64,000 bases of DNA from an uncultured Flaviramulus sp. (GTDB taxonomy: Bacteria; Bacteroidota; Bacteroidia; Flavobacteriales; Flavobacteriaceae): assembly GCA_947487155.1 (NCBI GenBank), contig CANKVS010000008.1:16244-80243 (forward strand), in the 5' to 3' direction. A program made the translations under genes and the position numbers. The notes under the pieces were generated by a model. That model had not been told where the DNA came from. It did not search any database and worked only from the letters and a program-made list of their open reading frames with translations. Below, piece after piece: positions 1-9,418 of the stretch. Position 1 is the first letter of the stretch, and each line of letters starts with the position of its first letter.

Positions 1-2
1 AG

Positions 3-443
3 GTGAAAGAACTCGTTAAAATGATTAAAGATTTACGAGGGTACACCACCGAAGATTTACGTTTAATAGAGCTATTTAAATTAGAGCCTTTTTTAAATAA
101 AAAGCTAGGAACTCTTTCTGGGGGGACTAAGCAAAAAGTAAATTTAGTATTAACTTTTATGTTTAATAGTCCTTTAATTATTTTAGACGAACCCACAACA
201 GGCTTAGACCCTATTTCACTTATTCGCTTAAAAGATTTAATACAAGTTGAAAAAGCCAAAGGAAAAACCATTTTAATAACCTCTCACATTATGAGCTTTG
301 TTGAAGAAGTTTCAGATGAAATTGTGTTTTTATTAGAAGGAAAAATTTACTTTAAAGGCACTATTTCAGAATTAAAAACCAAGACCAATCAGCCAGATTT
401 TGAGCATGCCATTGCGTCTATATTAACTGATAATCATGCTTAA
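3..443 (+). CDS. nosF: NosF-like ABC transporter ATPase (5' truncated by window edge)
   Basis: C-terminal part of an ABC ATPase. Visible are the signature LSGGT at residues 38-42, Walker B LIILDEP at 58-64 with D-loop TTGLDP, and the H-loop SH at about 94-95. Walker A is missing because the gene begins left of the window; the GTG at position 3 is only the first in-frame start codon. The stop overlaps the start of the next gene by 8 nt, and that gene looks like NosY. From the family, NosFY with NosD form the ABC system that helps assemble the copper centre of nitrous oxide reductase. The naming rests on the NosY partner and on the denitrification genes downstream. Confidence 0.8.
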   Translation: MKELVKMIKDLRGYTTEDLRLIELFKLEPFLNKKLGTLSGGTKQKVNLVLTFMFNSPLIILDEPTTGLDPISLIRLKDLIQVEKAKGKTILITSHIMSFVEEVSDEIVFLLEGKIYFKGTISELKTKTNQPDFEHAIASILTDNHA

Positions 444-1218
444 AATATTAAAATATAGTTTTTTCGATTTGATGCGTAGTCGTTGGAGTTACGTCTATTT
501 TGCATTCTATTTATTACTTGGTATTGTACTCTTATTTTTAAATAACGACCTCTCTAAAGCTGTTATAACTTTAATGAATGTTATTATTGTTTTAGTGCCT
601 TTAATAGGAACCATTTTTGGAGTGATGTATTTTTATAATTCAAAAGAATTTACAGAACTATTATTAGCACAACCCTTAAAACGATCGTCTATATTTTTAG
701 GGCAATATTTAGGTGTAGCCCTATCGCTTTCTATGAGTTTAATTTTAGGTTTAGGGCTTCCGTTTGTGTTCTACGGTTTATTTAAATCGAATACCATTTG
801 GGATTTTTCATTATTACTAATTACAGGAACATTCTTAACACTCATCTTTACGGCATTAGCTTTTAATATTGCACTGTCTAACGAAAATAAAATTAAAGGG
901 TTTGGCTATGCCATACTCTTATGGTTATTTTTGGCGATTATTTATGATGGCATATTTTTAATGACATTAGTCCTATTTGAAGATTACCCTTTAGATAAAT
1001 TATCGCTAATAGGCACTATGCTTAATCCCATAGATTTATCGAGAACGCTTATTCTTTTAAAGCTTGATATCTCAGCGTTATTGGGTTATACGGGGGCTAT
1101 ATTTAAACAATTTTTTGGCACTAGTTTCGGGCTTATTATTTCCTTTATAATGCTTATTGTTTGGGTGGTTTTACCAGTTCTAAGAATTGTATTTAAGGCA
1201 AAAAAGAAAGATTTTTAG
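436..1218 (+). CDS. nosY: NosY-like ABC transporter permease
   Basis: A 260-residue integral membrane protein with about six hydrophobic segments. It has no ATPase motifs, a basic C-terminal end (KAKKKDF), and the stretch LSRTLILLKLDISALLGYTG that I associate with NosY-type permeases. The start ATG lies inside the end of the ATPase gene, so the two are translationally coupled. In denitrifiers NosY is the membrane half of the NosDFY transporter for NosZ copper-site maturation. The family call (ABC-2 type permease) is firm. The Nos assignment is inferred from sequence feel and from norCB-norQD 8-13 kb downstream. Confidence 0.8.
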   Translation: MLKILKYSFFDLMRSRWSYVYFAFYLLLGIVLLFLNNDLSKAVITLMNVIIVLVPLIGTIFGVMYFYNSKEFTELLLAQPLKRSSIFLGQYLGVALSLSMSLILGLGLPFVFYGLFKSNTIWDFSLLLITGTFLTLIFTALAFNIALSNENKIKGFGYAILLWLFLAIIYDGIFLMTLVLFEDYPLDKLSLIGTMLNPIDLSRTLILLKLDISALLGYTGAIFKQFFGTSFGLIISFIMLIVWVVLPVLRIVFKAKKKDF

Positions 1219-1306
1219 CCAAAAATAGTTTAAAACAAACTAGTATATATTAACGTGAATAATAAGAAAAAGAGTGTTTTCAATTTGTATTAATTTTTGA
1301 TATTCC

Positions 1307-1447
1307 TCTGCTAGCGCGAGTGTCCCGCTCGTGACCGCATGAGTAAGCAGAAAAATAGGAAGAGTAAAAGAAACTCTATTTAAACAAAATAAGTTTATAA
1401 AAGAAAATAGTTTTTAAGAGGCTAAACGGCACAAGCAAGATGCTTGC
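1307..1447. repeat. REP-like palindromic elements after nosY
   Basis: The 378-base gap between nosY and the SusD-like gene holds no ORF but two palindromic pieces. The first has outer arms TCTGCT/AGCAGA at 1307-1312 and 1346-1351 around an inner CGAG/CTCG hairpin at 1317-1331. The second is a GCAAG-ATG-CTTGC hairpin at 1435-1447. Both are more GC-rich than their surroundings and resemble the extragenic palindromes common in Bacteroidota. No transposase gene is adjacent. Copy number elsewhere cannot be judged here. Confidence 0.5.
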
Positions 1448-1521
1448 GCTAACAAGGAGTTATATTACTTGGACTATTTATAGTTTACTAAGCATCCTAT
1501 TTGTAGGCAGTAAGTACTATC

Positions 1522-1567
1522 AAAAAAATACAATACCGATATAAGATTGTTATTTATATCGGTATTG
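1522..1567 (-). terminator. Intrinsic terminator of the SusC-SusD operon
   Basis: A perfect 14-bp stem (CAATACCGATATAA at 1531-1544 with its complement at 1554-1567) has a 9-nt loop. On the minus strand it is followed by a seven-T run, read from A residues 1522-1528. It lies 30 nt past the SusD stop codon, between convergent genes, and probably ends the minus-strand SusCD transcript. Confidence 0.85.
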
Positions 1568-1596
1568 GTGATGGTATTATTTGTTTATGCTATGGT

Positions 1597-3099
1597 CTAA
1601 TTATACCCTGGATTTTGCGAGCCTATATTAGCATTATTTATAAATTCTTCTGCTGGAATAGCATACAGAAAATATTCTTTTCCAGTAATAGGGTGAGCTA
1701 TTGTTCTGTTAGATGGAAAATTCAAACCAATCGGAGTCAATTGTAGCTGCATTGTACTTTGTAATATGCCTCTTCTGTTTAAATCAAAAAATCTTTTTCC
1801 TTCAAAGGACAGTTCTATTCTGCGTTCTTGCATGACTGCATTTCTGAAAGAAGCCTGATCTGGTAGTTCTACAGAAGTAAGTATTGGCAGTCCTGCATTT
1901 GTTCTTATTTCATTCAACAGGTCAAATGCTTCGCCATCCCGAGCGTAAGACTGTTCGTTTAAGGCCTCGGCTCTTACCAGTAACATCTCTGCGTAACGGA
2001 TAAGAGGAAAATTCCATGAGCTTTGATTTCTGGGATCCTCTGTATTATAATATTTATTAACATAGAAAAGGCTTCCATCTGGCTGATTGGGATCCAGAAA
2101 ATTGGATAAACCATATGTATCTACAATAACATCCCTACGCAAATCACCAACTTCAAAGGCCTGCATAAAACCATTTACTGATGATGGCCCTCCACCAGAA
2201 CTATTAAAATTGTCATCAGTGGGAAGTGTCAATGCAGAACCTGAAAATGTTTCTGGAGACAAAAGCCTTCCTAAAATTCCATTTACACTGGTTCCAGGCC
2301 CTCCATATTGGATTTCAAATAAAGATCCTGCACCATTTTCATCAGTTCCATTAAAATTATCGGCATAATTTGAACGCAATGCCCCATTACCAATAACGTT
2401 ATCAGCAGAAGTGGCTGCATCACCCCATTGTTCTAATTCCAGATGTACCAATGCTTTAAGAGCATGGGCAGAATATCTTGTAGGTCTGCCCTGTTCTAGT
2501 CCAAGACCACCTGAATATACGGTAGGCAATAACAAAATTGCCTCATTGACATCTTGCTCTATTTGAGCATATACCTGTTCTACAGATGCTCTAGGTACTG
2601 CTGCTTCTTCTACGTTTTTTATAGCTGTGGTTATAAGAGGAACGCCCGCATAAAACCGAACTAAATTGAAATAATAGAATGCCCGCATAAATTTAGCTTG
2701 TCCTTCTATAGCATTCTTCAATTCATCGGATGAAAAATTACTCACATTTAGAATACCTTCTAATACAGTATTAGCCCTACCAATTCCAGTATAGTGATTT
2801 CTCCATATGTTACGAGATTGACCATAGGTTTGATCGGCTATAAACAAATCTGTTTCTAATTCGTTTCTCCAGGTCCAACCATCGTCGCTAGCCATATCTG
2901 TCATTCGTAACAGAGCATCGTTATACATTCCAGGCAAGGGGTTATATACACTATTAATTGCAGTTATAGCATTTTCTTCCGTAGAAAAAAGGGCATCTAA
3001 ACCTATTTGTCCTTGTGGTTCGGGTTCAAGAATATTGCTGCATCCTACAACTGATAGGATAAGTAAAACTATATAAATATTTTTTATTATTTTTTTCAT
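1597..3099 (-). CDS. SusD/RagB-family outer-membrane lipoprotein
   Basis: A 500-residue protein with a lipoprotein signal peptide and lipobox ending at Cys20 (ILSVVGC). It has the SusD-like features NILEPEPQG near the N-terminus, alpha-helical TPR-like repeats, and a C-terminal segment with RYAEMLLVRAEALN and ERRIELSFEGKRFFDLNR. From the family, it sits on the cell surface as a lid over the SusC barrel and binds the nutrient to be imported. It follows the SusC-like gene by 28 nt in one minus-strand operon. No glycosidase, peptidase or sulfatase lies nearby, so the substrate cannot be inferred. Confidence 0.93.
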   Translation of the reverse strand: MKKIIKNIYIVLLILSVVGCSNILEPEPQGQIGLDALFSTEENAITAINSVYNPLPGMYNDALLRMTDMASDDGWTWRNELETDLFIADQTYGQSRNIWRNHYTGIGRANTVLEGILNVSNFSSDELKNAIEGQAKFMRAFYYFNLVRFYAGVPLITTAIKNVEEAAVPRASVEQVYAQIEQDVNEAILLLPTVYSGGLGLEQGRPTRYSAHALKALVHLELEQWGDAATSADNVIGNGALRSNYADNFNGTDENGAGSLFEIQYGGPGTSVNGILGRLLSPETFSGSALTLPTDDNFNSSGGGPSSVNGFMQAFEVGDLRRDVIVDTYGLSNFLDPNQPDGSLFYVNKYYNTEDPRNQSSWNFPLIRYAEMLLVRAEALNEQSYARDGEAFDLLNEIRTNAGLPILTSVELPDQASFRNAVMQERRIELSFEGKRFFDLNRRGILQSTMQLQLTPIGLNFPSNRTIAHPITGKEYFLYAIPAEEFINNANIGSQNPGYN

Positions 3100-3127
3100 G
3101 ATTTAATTTTTTAGTTCTGCTATATAA

Positions 3128-6100
3128 TTAAAAAGTAAATGCCGCAGAGAAGTTATAAACCTTAGTTAAAGGATATGGCGTATGATCTATACCCACTGAT
3201 AACAAATTATTAACACTGGATGCTTCAGGATCTAAACCTTTATATTTGGTAAATGTGAATAGATTGGTGCCTGAAAGTGTTAATTTAACCGATTGCATAT
3301 TCAGTTTTTTAGTTATGGTTTGCGGTAAATTATAGGATAGACTTACGTTTTTTATCCTAAGAAAATCAGCATCTTCTAAAAATCTGGTAGATACTCTTGT
3401 AGCAAGGAAAGTAGTATTTCCTCCTTGTGATGCACGAGGCACTTCGTTGGACGGATTAGTAGGTGTCCAGTAATCTGCAACTTCTGCAAAGTTTTGTACA
3501 AATGGAACCGATCTGGCAAAGAAATTTCTGGCAGAATTAAAGAGTTGATAACCCCCTGCAAAATTTGCAAATACTGATAATGAAAAATCTTTATAAGTAA
3601 TTGTATTGTTAATTCCTCCAAAAAACTTGGGATGTGGATTACCTACAAATGTTCTATCACCATCATCAAAAATACCATTATTGTTTAAATCAGCATATTT
3701 TGGATCTCCTGGAACAGAGTTTGAGAAAGCTGCAGCTTCAGCTTCTTCACCTAGTTGCCAAATACCTTCAAATTCATACATATAAAAGGCTCCAACAGGT
3801 CGTCCAGCTACCGTTAGGTTTGCAATATTTCCTGATAAAGGCAGTGTACTACCTGGTAGCTCTAATGGATCTCCTACTGCGTTTGTACCTATATCAAGCA
3901 CTTTGTTTGTATTAAAGGTAATATTAAAATCGGTCGTCCAAGTGAGGTCTCCTCCTTTTAAATTTTTAGAATTGATTGCAAATTCGACTCCAGAATTTTT
4001 AACAGACCCTAAATTGACAGTAGGTCTTTCTGAAACACCAGATGTAAAAGGAATAGGAATGGATATAAGAAGGTCTTCTGATTTTTTATTGTAATAATCC
4101 AGTTCAAAGTTTAATCTTCCACCAAATAATCCTACATCTACACCTACATCAAATTGTTTTGCTGACTCCCATTTGAGGTCTTCATTACCAATATTTACAG
4201 GAGCATTTCCTATAACGGCACTGTTTCCAAATACATAGTCTGCCCCTCCAGCTCTAGTAATGAATTCAAAATCTCCAATATTTTGATTTCCGGTAAGACC
4301 ATAACTTGTTCGTAACTTTAAATTATTAATAATTGAGCTATCTTCTAAAAAAGCTTCTTCCGAAAGTTTCCAGGCAACCGAACCAGATGGAAATACACCA
4401 TATCTATTTCTAGTTCCAAATTTTGAAGAACCATCTCTACGTATGGTACCAGTTACCAAATATTTATCATTATTAATATAATTCAACCTAAAAAAGGCAG
4501 AGCTTAAACCTGCACTTACATCAAAGCCTCCAGCATTGAAAGTAGATTGGTTGCTAAGTTGATTCAATGCATTATTGAGTGTACCACTACCATTGGCTGA
4601 AAATCCTGTATTAATAAATTGCTGGACAGAAACACCTGCTAAAGCATCAAAAGCATGTATACCAAATGTTTTTTTATAATTTAAAGTAAGGTCGGCCACC
4701 CAGTTTACCTGTTGGCTCTCTGATTGGTTTACACTTCCCTGATTTCTTGAAAAACGCCCAATTTGGTAAACAGGAAAAAAGTTATAATCATTTGAGAGTA
4801 GCACATCGCCACCAATATTAGCAGATACCGTAAGGCCATCCCATATTTCGGCATCCAGTTTTACACTTCCTAAAATTCTGGTTCTATTACGTTCTCTGGT
4901 AGGCAAAGTGTTATCTATCAACGGGTTCCAGTTACCTCCAAAAAATGGTGCTGCGGTTGTATTAACGGCAGTTAAGTTACCTTCTTCGTCAAACGGTTCA
5001 ATATAACTGTGCTGATATACCAACCATCTGTATCCATTTCCAAAAAAGGAATCGTTGGGAACAAAATTGGATTTTTGATGACTTCCTGTTAAACTAGAAG
5101 TAATCTTTATTTTATCATTGATTTGAGAATCTAAATTTAATCGTAATGACCATTGTCTCAAATCTGTTTTAAGAAGTGTTCCTTCTCTATCCAAGTATCC
5201 AGCACTAATGGCATACTTGTTTTTTTCAGAACCTCCCACCGCAGAAAGGTTGTAACTTTGCCTATAGGCTGTACGGGTTCCCACATCTTGCCAATCAGTA
5301 TCAATTTGCCAAACAGCGTCACTAGGATTGTCATATCCCGTAATATCTCTTCCAGAATGAGTAAAGGCATCCACAAACAGTTGTCGTTGTTGTTCTGTAC
5401 TCAAGAGATCGTACCTTTTACTAATTTCTTCAATTCCCTGTTCAGTAGAAACCGTAAAACTTGCTTTTCCTTGTTTCCCTCTTTTGGTGCTAATAATAAC
5501 TACACCATTAGAAGCTCGAGCTCCATAAATAGCAGTTGCCGATGCGTCTTTAAGTATATCTACAGAAGCAATGTCTTTTGGATTGATTGTAGAAAGGCTA
5601 CCACTAAACAAAGGTACTCCGTCAACAACAATCAATGGACTATTGCTTCCTGTTACCGAACTGACACCTCTAATGGCTATATCAAAATCACCATCTAAAT
5701 CTCCACCTCTTTGTCTAATGTTCACTCCACTTGCTCTACCTTGTATGGCTCCTTGAAAAGAAGGAACAGATCTACTTTGAAGATCTACTTCACTTACTGA
5801 TGAGACAGCACCTGTAAGGTCACTCTTTTTTACTGTTCCGTAACCTACCACAACCACTTCATCTAATCCAGCAGCATCTTCTACCATAGTAATTGTTAAA
5901 TTAGATTGCCCGTTAAATGCTATTTCTTGAGTGGCAAAACCTATATAAGAAAAAACCAAAGTAGCCTTTTCATTTGTTACGGTTAAAGAAAAACGGCCAT
6001 CAAAATCAGATTGTGTTCCATTTAATGTTCCTTTTTCTAAAATATTAGCTCCTGGTAATGGTTGCCCATTAGCATCATTAACAGTTCCATTAATAACTAT

Positions 6101-6496
6101 TCCTTGTGGCTTTTTAACATCACTAATTATAGGAATCTTTTTAATTAGTATATTATTATTTTCTGTTAATTCAAAGCTTAAGCTATTGTTTGATAAACTT
6201 TTTTTCAACAATTCACCCAGTCCTATTTCTCCTTTTTTTAGCTGAACTTTAGGCGTATTTTTAAATGCCTTTTTTGGATAAATAAAACGATAATTTGTTT
6301 GCTTTTTAATAATTTTAAACACTTGATCGACGGTAACCAGTTGGTCTTGGTCTATCAATACTTTTTCTTGAGAAAACGAGTTTGTTGTGCTAAGACTAAA
6401 AACAGTTGTGCACAAAAAAAAGATAAACGTTTTCATAATGGTGATTAGCAGCCGTTTCTCAACGAGAGAACGGGCATTAAGTAAATTAATTTTCAT
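3128..6496 (-). CDS. SusC/RagA-family TonB-dependent receptor with N-terminal STN signalling domain
   Basis: 1122 residues. A long N-terminal leader contains a signal segment (about 21-43). Next come an STN domain (about 45-120), a carboxypeptidase-D-like fold (about 133-207), the plug starting near VVVGYGTVKKSDLTGA (about 215-230), and a C-terminal beta barrel ending in aromatic FSAAFTF. STN domains contact FecR-type anti-sigma factors, and a FecR and an ECF sigma gene lie just upstream, so this is a trans-envelope regulated SusCD pair. Energy comes from TonB/ExbBD, which are not in the window. The imported substrate is unknown. Length and domain order are normal for the family. Confidence 0.95.
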   Translation of the reverse strand: MKINLLNARSLVEKRLLITIMKTFIFFLCTTVFSLSTTNSFSQEKVLIDQDQLVTVDQVFKIIKKQTNYRFIYPKKAFKNTPKVQLKKGEIGLGELLKKSLSNNSLSFELTENNNILIKKIPIISDVKKPQGIVINGTVNDANGQPLPGANILEKGTLNGTQSDFDGRFSLTVTNEKATLVFSYIGFATQEIAFNGQSNLTITMVEDAAGLDEVVVVGYGTVKKSDLTGAVSSVSEVDLQSRSVPSFQGAIQGRASGVNIRQRGGDLDGDFDIAIRGVSSVTGSNSPLIVVDGVPLFSGSLSTINPKDIASVDILKDASATAIYGARASNGVVIISTKRGKQGKASFTVSTEQGIEEISKRYDLLSTEQQRQLFVDAFTHSGRDITGYDNPSDAVWQIDTDWQDVGTRTAYRQSYNLSAVGGSEKNKYAISAGYLDREGTLLKTDLRQWSLRLNLDSQINDKIKITSSLTGSHQKSNFVPNDSFFGNGYRWLVYQHSYIEPFDEEGNLTAVNTTAAPFFGGNWNPLIDNTLPTRERNRTRILGSVKLDAEIWDGLTVSANIGGDVLLSNDYNFFPVYQIGRFSRNQGSVNQSESQQVNWVADLTLNYKKTFGIHAFDALAGVSVQQFINTGFSANGSGTLNNALNQLSNQSTFNAGGFDVSAGLSSAFFRLNYINNDKYLVTGTIRRDGSSKFGTRNRYGVFPSGSVAWKLSEEAFLEDSSIINNLKLRTSYGLTGNQNIGDFEFITRAGGADYVFGNSAVIGNAPVNIGNEDLKWESAKQFDVGVDVGLFGGRLNFELDYYNKKSEDLLISIPIPFTSGVSERPTVNLGSVKNSGVEFAINSKNLKGGDLTWTTDFNITFNTNKVLDIGTNAVGDPLELPGSTLPLSGNIANLTVAGRPVGAFYMYEFEGIWQLGEEAEAAAFSNSVPGDPKYADLNNNGIFDDGDRTFVGNPHPKFFGGINNTITYKDFSLSVFANFAGGYQLFNSARNFFARSVPFVQNFAEVADYWTPTNPSNEVPRASQGGNTTFLATRVSTRFLEDADFLRIKNVSLSYNLPQTITKKLNMQSVKLTLSGTNLFTFTKYKGLDPEASSVNNLLSVGIDHTPYPLTKVYNFSAAFTF

Positions 6497-6541
6497 AAAT
6501 TTGCTTGGTGTTAGTTAAACATTTAATTAATACATAATAGA

Positions 6542-6593
6542 GGGACACGAAGTTTGATACCGGAAAATGTCTTTACTTCGTCCCCTTTTTTTT
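6542..6593 (+). terminator. Hairpin plus T8 tract between fecR and susC (plus-strand orientation)
   Basis: GGG-ac-ACGAAG (6542-6552) pairs with CTTCGTCCC (6576-6584) across a 23-nt loop and is followed on the plus strand by eight T residues (6586-6593). The genes on both sides are on the minus strand, where the tract is A-rich and precedes the hairpin. It is therefore either a plus-strand antisense terminator or an RNA structure in the fecR-susC message. Function is not established. Confidence 0.4.
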
Positions 6594-7797
6594 ATTTTAA
6601 TACTACTTTTTTATTTTTTATTTCATAATCGTTTATTATTCCAAAACTTTTAATACTAATTAGTATTTCTTCTATTTCTTGATTTTTTTCTAATATCCCA
6701 ATAAATTCCTCTTCTTCGGCTTCCTTATTTTCGAATATTACTTCTATATCGTACCAGCGAGATAAAACCTTCATGATATATTTAAGAGGTTTTTCTTCAA
6801 AACTAAAAACGCCTTCTTTCCACGATATTTCATTATAGACATCTACAGTTTTTACCAATAAACTATTATCATTAAAATTTAATATTGATTGCTGATTAGG
6901 TATTAAGTTTTGTTTTTCACCCTCATAACTAACAGCCACTTTTCCTTCTACTAAAGTGGTATAAATTTCGTCTTCATCTTTATATGCTTTAATATTAAAT
7001 TCTGTTCCTAGAACACATATTTCTTGCTTATTGTTAAATACTTTAAAATTTGCACCATTATGATTAGAACTTGGCGATACATCAAAATAAGCTTCACCAT
7101 ATACCAATTCTACTCGTCGTGTTTTGCCTTTTACGAATGTAACTGGGTATTTTAATTGCGATTCGGAATTTAACCATACCTGCGTTCCGTCAGCGAGTTT
7201 TATAGAAAACTGCCCACCCCGTGGTATTGTAAGGTAGTTATAAGCAATATCTTTACTAGGTTTTTTATTATATATAATCTCCTTTCCATTACTGGTTGCA
7301 TTACCCGACTTGTAAACTTGTCCATGTTTTAAAGGAATATCTGAGCCATTTTCTAATGTAAGTATTGCTTTGTCAATACCTGTTTTAATTTGGTGGTTAT
7401 TGACAATGGTTGGTTCAGTAAATTGAGGTAAGTTGTTTTCTTTTTTTAGAAATACTGTAAGTGTAACTAATATAAGTACAGAAGCGACGGCTGCATATTT
7501 CCAATATGAAGTTCTGATTTTTTTTTCTGGTATTATTCGCAAGGTGGTTTGTTTAATATTTCTTTTTTCAATAATATGCTGCCATATGGTATCAAAATCA
7601 GAATTAGAAAGATGGTCATTGTCAAAATCCATCAAATGGATGATTTTTTTAGCTTCTTCAACGCTAGCTTTCTTTTCAGGGTGTTTTAACAGCCAATTAT
7701 TCCAAAAGTTGGAAGTCATGTTATCTGTATCCAAAATCCATTTTTGAAAATATTCATCTTTCACAAAGTCTTCTACAGTATAATGAACATATTTCAT
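6592..7797 (-). CDS. FecR-family anti-sigma factor
   Basis: 401 residues. The N-terminal cytoplasmic region has WLLKHPEKKASVEEA. One transmembrane helix spans about residues 99-117 (WKYAAVASVLILVTLTVFL). The periplasmic FecR domain includes IPRGGQFSIKLADGTQVWLNSESQLKYP and GEAYFDVS, and a C-terminal DUF4974-type domain has WKEGVFSFEEKPLKYIMKVLSRWYDIEV. From the family, it holds the ECF sigma factor inactive until the STN domain of the SusC partner signals substrate. It lies between the sigma gene and susC on the same strand, the classical order. Confidence 0.94.
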   Translation of the reverse strand: MKYVHYTVEDFVKDEYFQKWILDTDNMTSNFWNNWLLKHPEKKASVEEAKKIIHLMDFDNDHLSNSDFDTIWQHIIEKRNIKQTTLRIIPEKKIRTSYWKYAAVASVLILVTLTVFLKKENNLPQFTEPTIVNNHQIKTGIDKAILTLENGSDIPLKHGQVYKSGNATSNGKEIIYNKKPSKDIAYNYLTIPRGGQFSIKLADGTQVWLNSESQLKYPVTFVKGKTRRVELVYGEAYFDVSPSSNHNGANFKVFNNKQEICVLGTEFNIKAYKDEDEIYTTLVEGKVAVSYEGEKQNLIPNQQSILNFNDNSLLVKTVDVYNEISWKEGVFSFEEKPLKYIMKVLSRWYDIEVIFENKEAEEEEFIGILEKNQEIEEILISIKSFGIINDYEIKNKKVVLK

Positions 7798-8021
7798 TTA
7801 TCAGGTCATTTTATCTGATTAGAATCTGAAAAAGTTCAGACTCTTTAATTAATAAGAGAAGAAAATGGAATTTTTACTTCAAAAAAAAACCTTTTTTTTA
7901 TAAAAAATTTAAAAAACACAGGTTTTATAGTATTTACAAGCGTTACTTTTTTATAAAATATGGTAAAACAATTGCAATTTAAAACGTAAAAACAGGTGTG
8001 GAGTACTTTAAAAATTGAATA

Positions 8022-8678
8022 TTACAGCATACCGATTAAAACAAATAGCACCAGCACCAAATGTTCTTTAAGTAGTTTAATAGTACGTGCCATTAAATTA
8101 TACGTTCCTTTTTTATTAAGGGACATAATTTCGGCAATTTCGTTATAGCTTAATCTGCTATAAAACTTTAAATAGATAATTTCTTTTTGATTGTCTGTAA
8201 GCATGGTAAGTGCTTTTTGTAATGCTTGACGCTGTTCTTCAAAACGTTGTTTTTCGATAAGGTTAATTTCAGCAGACACTGTTTTTCTATTCAGATTATT
8301 TATATTTTGACTCTCATCAATTGTCTTTCTTGCTTTTGAAACATTAGCAATTATTTTTCGTCTTAACGATCTATATAAATAAGCTTTAATTGATTGCACA
8401 TTAGCTAACCTGTCTTTAGCATCCCAAAGTTCTATAAAAAGATCTTGTATGGTATCCTTTACTAATTCTTTATTATAAACCAACTTTAATCCATAACTAA
8501 ACAGTTTTGCAACGTATTGCTCATAAATTGTAGCAAAAGCTAGTTCACTTCCCGTTTTAAATTCTTGCCATAAATGCAAATCGGTTATGGCTGTTGTTTT
8601 TTCAACAGGAACAGATGAAGATTTTTTTTGACTGTTCCCTAAAAATTCAACATGCTTATATTCAGGTTTTTTAGCCAC
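8022..8678 (-). CDS. ECF RNA polymerase sigma factor (Bacteroidota family)
   Basis: 218 residues. A basic, low-complexity N-terminal extension of about 35 residues precedes region 2 (LFSYGLKLVYNKELVKDTIQDLFIELW) and region 4, a helix-turn-helix with LKFYSRLSYNEIAEIMSLNKKGTYN. It is the first gene of a sigma-FecR-SusC-SusD set and probably drives transcription of susCD when FecR is signalled. An oddity is that the protein ends in a hydrophobic tail (LVLVLFVLIGML), which could tether it to the membrane or to FecR. The 224-nt gap to fecR shows only AT-rich sequence. Confidence 0.92.
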   Translation of the reverse strand: MAKKPEYKHVEFLGNSQKKSSSVPVEKTTAITDLHLWQEFKTGSELAFATIYEQYVAKLFSYGLKLVYNKELVKDTIQDLFIELWDAKDRLANVQSIKAYLYRSLRRKIIANVSKARKTIDESQNINNLNRKTVSAEINLIEKQRFEEQRQALQKALTMLTDNQKEIIYLKFYSRLSYNEIAEIMSLNKKGTYNLMARTIKLLKEHLVLVLFVLIGML

Positions 8679-8862
8679 AATAAAAACGTTTGAAAAAAAG
8701 AATGATTAAATAGAAAGAATAAAGATATAATAAAAAAACTATAATTACTAAAATTCACTATTTAAAGTATTACAACCTTAATAATATTTTAGTTCCTTTT
8801 AGAGTTGTTACCACTACTCAAACATAAAACATAAGACGCTTTAATGTTATAAAATTAAGAAC

Positions 8863-8905
8863 TGACAAAAGTCATATTTTTTAAACTTACAAGCTATTAA
8901 TTTTG
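8863..8905 (+). promoter_or_regulatory. Candidate CRP/FNR-family site and promoter of norCB
   Basis: TGACAAAAGTCA at 8863-8874 is a perfect palindrome of the TGA-N6-TCA class bound by CRP/FNR regulators. A -7 element TAATTTTG follows at 8898-8905. With transcription starting about 5 nt after it, the box is centred near -41.5, the usual class II activator position. The norC start codon is at 8973. An NO- or oxygen-responsive CRP/FNR protein is the likely binder by analogy; none is encoded in the window. Confidence 0.6.
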
Positions 8906-8972
8906 ATACATCTGTAAAAAGGATAAAAAAGTCTTTTTTGTAAAAAATTGATACTAATCTAAACTAAATAAT

Positions 8973-9407
8973 ATGTTATCAAAAAAACAAGCTCGTGCCT
9001 TTTTTCTTGGAGGAACAGTCGTTACTTTTTTAATATTTATTGGTCTTACCATTTACTCTTTTAGTAAATCTCAAGATCAGTCAAATGATGAAAACATTAC
9101 CGAAGCTGTTGTAAGAGGAAAGAAACTTTGGGAAGATAATAACTGTATGGGGTGCCACACCATTTTGGGTGAAGGTGCTTATTATGCTCCAGAATTAACA
9201 AAAGTAATTGAACGTAGAGGTGAAGGCTACATTAAAGCTGTATTAACAACACCTGTTGATTGGGCACCTAACGGAAGAAAAATGGTGGCTTATGGTTTTA
9301 CAGCTGAAGAGGCGGCAGATTTGATTGCCTTTTTTGATTGGATAGATGACATCGATTTAAACGGGTTTGACACCGTAGTTTCACCATTAGCTAAAGGCGA
9401 AAACTAA
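8973..9407 (+). CDS. norC: Nitric oxide reductase cytochrome c subunit
   Basis: 144 residues with one N-terminal membrane anchor (about 11-30) and a periplasmic cytochrome c domain carrying the haem motif CMGCH at 58-62. The distal methionine is probably within NGRKMVAYGF. NorC receives electrons and passes them to NorB for 2 NO to N2O reduction. norB starts 11 nt downstream. Length and architecture match NorC of short-chain cNOR enzymes. A candidate CRP/FNR box lies upstream, consistent with induction under low oxygen or NO. Confidence 0.95.
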   Translation: MLSKKQARAFFLGGTVVTFLIFIGLTIYSFSKSQDQSNDENITEAVVRGKKLWEDNNCMGCHTILGEGAYYAPELTKVIERRGEGYIKAVLTTPVDWAPNGRKMVAYGFTAEEAADLIAFFDWIDDIDLNGFDTVVSPLAKGEN

Positions 9408-9418
9408 ACTAAAAAATT

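Noticed and set aside
5153..5698. 181-codon plus-strand ORF inside susC
   Set aside because: Antisense shadow of the SusC plug region; low-complexity Ser/Asn composition and no family resemblance.
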